A stretch of 8,955 nt of DNA from Firmicutes bacterium UBA4981. GTDB lineage: Bacteria > Bacillota > SHA-98 > UBA4971. The notes beneath the pieces are model-generated. The model made no database searches, had not been told where the DNA came from, and saw nothing but the letters and a program-made list of their open reading frames with translations. The translations under genes were made by a program, and so were the position numbers. Shown here in pieces: positions 6,180-8,955 of the stretch. The stretch spans positions 24,166 through 33,120 of the forward strand of contig DGZL01000053.1 of NCBI GenBank assembly GCA_002398515.1, read 5' to 3'. Within the stretch, counting starts at the first letter, position 1, and each line of letters begins with the position of its first letter.

Positions 6180-7229
6180 GTGTCTCCTTACTCCTTGATA
6201 GATGACAGGAAAAAGCGAATACTACAGGCTGTCACCGATGACTATATTAGCACTGCTGAACCTGTAGGGTCGCGCACAATAGCCAGAAGGTATGATTTGG
6301 GAATCAGCCCTGCGACTATTAGAAATGAAATGGCGGATCTGGAAGACTCCGGATATTTGGAGCAGCCTCATGTATCAGCAGGTAGAATCCCTTCTCAGAA
6401 AGGATACCGCTTTTATGTAGACTTCATCATGCAAACGAAGGGCGTGTCCGACGAGGAGAAGCTACGCATTCGGCGTAGGCTTGAAGAGAGAAAGAGGGAG
6501 TTGAATCTGGTAACTGAAGAGACTGCCAGGATATTGGCACAATTGTCAAACTATGCTGCTTTTGTGCTGTCTCCGGTTTCCAGGGCTGCGGTACTGAAGA
6601 GACTCGAACTTGTACAGGTTGATCCGCAGTTGGTTCTCGTTGTTCTCGTGGTGGACCCGGGTTTTATCAGGACTCACTTGGTTATGACAGAGCGCCAACT
6701 CAAGCCGGAGCAACTTGCTTACATCAACTCGTACTTAAATAGCAGGCTCCGTGATATTCCTCTCTCAAAGATTGGGGTGTCGCTTCTTAAAGAGATTACC
6801 GCAGAATTGAAGGAATATAGCAATGTCATTGAAGCAACCTCAGAGGCTGTTGTTCAACTGCTCGAGCGTAGGCAGGAAGAAGCAGTAGTCACTGATGGCC
6901 AAATCAATATCCTGGAGCAGCCTGAATTCAGGGAAGTAGAAAGCGCGAAGCGAGTTTTTGACTTGCTTGCTGAAGATGACACTGTCTCCGGTTTGCTCCT
7001 GGATACTATGAATGCCGGGAACATAAGAATAGTAATCGGCAGGGAAAGCTCTCACCCTAATATGGATATTTGCAGTGTGGTGAGTGCTCCCTATGCAGTT
7101 GAAGGTGTGCCTATCGGTGCTATCGGGGTGCTTGGCCCCACTCGTATGCATTATGCGAAAGTCGTCGCAATAGTGGAGTTGGTCGCAGGCCATCTCGGTG
7201 AGATCTTGAGTAAAATGCTTGTAATGTAG
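6180..7229 (+). CDS. hrcA: Heat-inducible transcription repressor HrcA
   Basis: HrcA binds CIRCE operators and represses the groE and dnaK operons; its activity depends on the GroE chaperonin. From the GTG at 6180 the protein has 349 residues, a usual length. AAGGTGA (6167-6173) gives 6 bases of spacing to this start and none to the upstream in-frame TTG at 6174, so GTG is chosen. The N-terminal winged helix (about 1-80) contains the recognition region SPATIRNEMADLE (43-55) and the wing HVSAGRIPSQKGYRFYV (64-80), both family hallmarks. A central dimerisation/GAF-like region follows, and the C-terminal motif IGVLGPTRMHYAKV starts near 315. The gene is normally first in hrcA-grpE-dnaK-dnaJ; here dnaJ is the next gene. 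A perfect CIRCE lies 17 bases upstream of the start, implying autoregulation. Confidence 0.97.
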   Translation: MSPYSLIDDRKKRILQAVTDDYISTAEPVGSRTIARRYDLGISPATIRNEMADLEDSGYLEQPHVSAGRIPSQKGYRFYVDFIMQTKGVSDEEKLRIRRRLEERKRELNLVTEETARILAQLSNYAAFVLSPVSRAAVLKRLELVQVDPQLVLVVLVVDPGFIRTHLVMTERQLKPEQLAYINSYLNSRLRDIPLSKIGVSLLKEITAELKEYSNVIEATSEAVVQLLERRQEEAVVTDGQINILEQPEFREVESAKRVFDLLAEDDTVSGLLLDTMNAGNIRIVIGRESSHPNMDICSVVSAPYAVEGVPIGAIGVLGPTRMHYAKVVAIVELVAGHLGEILSKMLVM

Positions 7230-7322
7230 CCGGGTAAACCTTGTGGTTTTCGCCTTTTCCAAGGATTGTGCTACGTTATGAGCTGCTTTTCGGCACTGCT
7301 AAAGGGATATTTGTGGTTTCCG

Positions 7323-7348
7323 GTGGGGTTAAGATTGCTTAGCCCCAC
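7323..7348 (+). other. Strong intergenic hairpin in the gene-free stretch between hrcA and dnaJ
   Basis: GTGGGGTTAAG (7323-7333) and CTTAGCCCCAC (7338-7348) pair over 11 base pairs with one G-U pair and a four-base ATTG loop. No U-tract follows on either strand, so it is not a standard intrinsic terminator. It sits in the 220 bases between the hrcA stop and the dnaJ start (7230-7449), where I find no open reading frame, tRNA-like fold, CIRCE copy or convincing promoter. An RNA-processing, stabilising or attenuating role in an hrcA-dnaJ transcript is possible but inferred. Confidence 0.6.
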
Positions 7349-7449
7349 ATAAATGTCGGCGAAGGACCGGTGAATTCATCTGTGGAGCGCTTTTGAGTCG
7401 CCAGACAAGGCGCTAAGAACGCGAGCCTGATTTTATAGGCGGTGTGAAG

Positions 7450-8610
7450 ATGCCAAAAAAAGATTACTACGACGTCCTAGGGGTGGATCGCAACGCAAGC
7501 CAGGACGACATCAAAACGGCTTTCCGTAAGCTTGCGCGGAAGTACCACCCTGATATGAATAGGGACGATCCGTCTGCAGAAGAGAAATTCAAAGGAATTA
7601 ATGAAGCATATGAGGTCCTCTCTGATCCTGATAAACGCAGTCAGTATGACCGGTTTGGTCACGCGGCGCAGGGTTCAGCATGGGGGCCCGGAGGCTCAGA
7701 AACTTCCGATTTTGGCGGGTTTGGGCCGTTTGGGTCGTTCGACAGTATCCTTGACGTGTTCTTCGGCGAAGGGTTCGGAGGCTCTCGCGCTGCGAGAACC
7801 GGGCCGGAGAGAGGGCGCGATATCCGCTTTGACCTTGAGATGACTTTGGAGGAAGCTGCCGCAGGGCTTGAACGGGAAATTGAGATCAGGCGACTGGAGA
7901 CTTGTGATGCATGTAACGGAACCGGCGCAAAACCCGGCACGAGTCCTAGGACATGTCCGGTATGCGGAGGCACCGGCCGGATTTCTGAGACCCGCTCAAC
8001 TGTTTTTGGAGTTGGCACTGTCAGTACACCATGTTCTAAGTGCTTCGGAAAAGGCACTGTAATAACTGATCCGTGCGGGACTTGTCACGGGCGTGGCAGG
8101 GAGCCCAAGACGAGAAAGATTAAGGTCACGATTCCTCCCGGTGTAGACTCCGGCAATCGTCTGAAAATCGAGGGTGAAGGGGAAGCAGGGGTTCGAGGAG
8201 GCCGGCCCGGAGATGTCTACGTTTTTATATCGGTTAAGCCGCACTCTGTCTTCAAACGCCGTGGGAATGACTTAGTATGTGAACAGCCGATTTCTATCTA
8301 CCAGGCTACCCTGGGTGATGAGATTGAAGTTCCGTCTATAGACGGTAAGACATCCCTTCGTATTCCCGAAGGAACCCAGCCGGGCGCGTCGTTTCGTCTG
8401 AGAGGGAAAGGCATGCCTGATGTGCGTGGAAGGGGACGAGGGGATCAGTACGTAAGAGTAAAAGTCATAATACCTACAAGGCTCAGTGAAAAAGAGAAAG
8501 AGCTCTTCATGGAGCTTGTGAAAATGCAAGGCGAAGGCAGATCCGGCTCGAAGCATGAACCGAAGAAGTTCTTCGATAAGATAAAGGATGCATGGGAGAG
8601 GCGAGCGTGA
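7450..8610 (+). CDS. dnaJ: Chaperone protein DnaJ (type I Hsp40)
   Basis: DnaJ is the co-chaperone that delivers unfolded clients to DnaK and stimulates its ATPase. The complete type I architecture is present in 386 residues. The J domain (about 4-70) has HPD at 33-35, and a Gly/Phe-rich linker spans about 85-112. The zinc-finger domain has four CxxCxGxG repeats at C152-C155, C169-C172, C195-C198 and C209-C212. The C-terminal substrate-binding and dimerisation domains run from about 220 to 350. The ATG at 7450 is preferred, with AGGCGGTG (7437-7444) 5 bases upstream; a GTG at 7444 would lie inside that site. Type I DnaJ requires DnaK and GrpE, yet neither gene lies between hrcA and dnaJ, so they must be encoded elsewhere. 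No dedicated promoter is evident, so transcription may come through from the CIRCE-controlled hrcA promoter. rsmE starts 7 bases after the stop. Confidence 0.98.
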   Translation: MPKKDYYDVLGVDRNASQDDIKTAFRKLARKYHPDMNRDDPSAEEKFKGINEAYEVLSDPDKRSQYDRFGHAAQGSAWGPGGSETSDFGGFGPFGSFDSILDVFFGEGFGGSRAARTGPERGRDIRFDLEMTLEEAAAGLEREIEIRRLETCDACNGTGAKPGTSPRTCPVCGGTGRISETRSTVFGVGTVSTPCSKCFGKGTVITDPCGTCHGRGREPKTRKIKVTIPPGVDSGNRLKIEGEGEAGVRGGRPGDVYVFISVKPHSVFKRRGNDLVCEQPISIYQATLGDEIEVPSIDGKTSLRIPEGTQPGASFRLRGKGMPDVRGRGRGDQYVRVKVIIPTRLSEKEKELFMELVKMQGEGRSGSKHEPKKFFDKIKDAWERRA

Positions 8611-8617
8611 TTTCAAA

Positions 8618-8955
8618 ATGCCCAGGTTCTTCATATCAGGTCATGTACGGCCTGGCCGAGTGGCTGCAATTACAGGTAAGGACGCAAGGCACATTACCCG
8701 TATCCTGAGGATGGGGCCGGGCGATACTTTAGATATAGTTGACAGTTCCGGGAAAGAGTACTCCGCTCGAATAAGAACCGGATCCGTGCATCGAGTTACG
8801 CTGGATGTGGTTAGTGACGGTAGTGGCTTGTCCCGGGAGCCTGCTGTGTTTATCACAATCTTACAGGGTCTTCCAAAAGGAGATAAAATGGACAAAGTGG
8901 TGCGGAGGAACACAGAAATCGGAGTCAGCCGCTTTGTTCCTGTTATCACTGAAAG
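8618..8955 (+). CDS. rsmE: 16S rRNA m3U1498 methyltransferase RsmE, N-terminal part (runs off window)
   Basis: RsmE is a SPOUT-class methyltransferase that methylates N3 of U1498 in 16S rRNA within the assembled 30S subunit, using S-adenosylmethionine. The first 112 codons are visible; the family is usually about 240-250 residues. The N-terminal PUA-like RNA-binding domain (about 1-72) opens MPRFFISG and contains the DARHITRILRMGPGD segment. The beginning of the SPOUT domain follows, with the hallmark LQGLPKGDKMD (82-92) and TEIGVSRFVPV (99-109). The ATG at 8618 lies 7 bases after the dnaJ stop, so the two are probably co-transcribed, although the ribosome-binding site is weak. In Bacillus subtilis prmA lies between dnaJ and rsmE; it is absent here. 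Confidence 0.95.
   Translation, partial: MPRFFISGHVRPGRVAAITGKDARHITRILRMGPGDTLDIVDSSGKEYSARIRTGSVHRVTLDVVSDGSGLSREPAVFITILQGLPKGDKMDKVVRRNTEIGVSRFVPVITE

Noticed and set aside
7234..7260. AAACC-TTGT-GGTTT stem followed by a T-rich run after hrcA as an intrinsic terminator
   Set aside because: A five-base-pair A/T-rich stem is too weak and the T-run is interrupted and displaced from the stem.
6840..7262. 140-codon open frame on the minus strand opposite hrcA
   Set aside because: It is a shadow of a strongly supported gene and shows no recognisable domain or ribosome-binding site.
7230..7449. Separate promoter or remnant grpE/dnaK reading frame before dnaJ
   Set aside because: No -35/-10 pair at proper spacing better than chance, and no translated segment resembles GrpE or the DnaK C-terminus.

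Overview
The window reads as a chromosomal core segment of an endospore-forming Firmicute (Bacillota) of roughly balanced base composition. The sporulation genes gpr and spoIIP, the HrcA/CIRCE heat-shock system and strong Shine-Dalgarno sequences point this way. The order comEC - holA - rpsT(reverse) - gpr - spoIIP - small membrane protein - hrcA - dnaJ - rsmE closely follows the Bacillus subtilis block comEC-holA-rpsT-gpr-spoIIP-yqxA-lepA-hemW-hrcA-grpE-dnaK-dnaJ-prmA-rsmE. The genus cannot be named from this sequence.

Layout. Positions 1-1329 hold the C-terminal half of ComEC (DNA uptake channel with a metallo-beta-lactamase domain). Positions 1397-2404 hold holA (clamp-loader delta). The holA stop codon overlaps that of the convergent rpsT gene (2401-2697, minus), and a likely terminator hairpin sits on the two stops. 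Between rpsT and gpr lie two divergent promoters, a sigma-A type for rpsT and a good match to the forespore sigma-F consensus for gpr. Then come gpr (SASP protease), spoIIP (engulfment peptidoglycan hydrolase) and a small membrane-anchored protein in the yqxA position. A gene for a small polytopic membrane protein resembling DUF457/YdjM putative metal hydrolases follows behind a plausible vegetative promoter. Next is hrcA behind a sigma-A promoter and a perfect CIRCE operator. A 220-base gene-free stretch with a strong hairpin leads to dnaJ, and the window ends in the first 112 codons of rsmE.

How the genes work together. gpr and spoIIP form a sporulation unit probably switched on in the forespore. 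hrcA and dnaJ form a heat-shock unit under HrcA self-repression. comEC, holA, rpsT and rsmE are housekeeping or competence genes held next to them by conserved synteny.

The most notable points are absences: lepA and hemW are missing between spoIIP and hrcA, grpE and dnaK between hrcA and dnaJ, and prmA between dnaJ and rsmE. Also notable are a lengthened GPR propeptide and the terminator built onto overlapping stop codons. I see no mobile element, CRISPR array, RNA gene or clearly novel multi-gene system. Many starts are non-ATG (TTG for holA and rpsT; GTG for spoIIP and hrcA), chosen by Shine-Dalgarno spacing.
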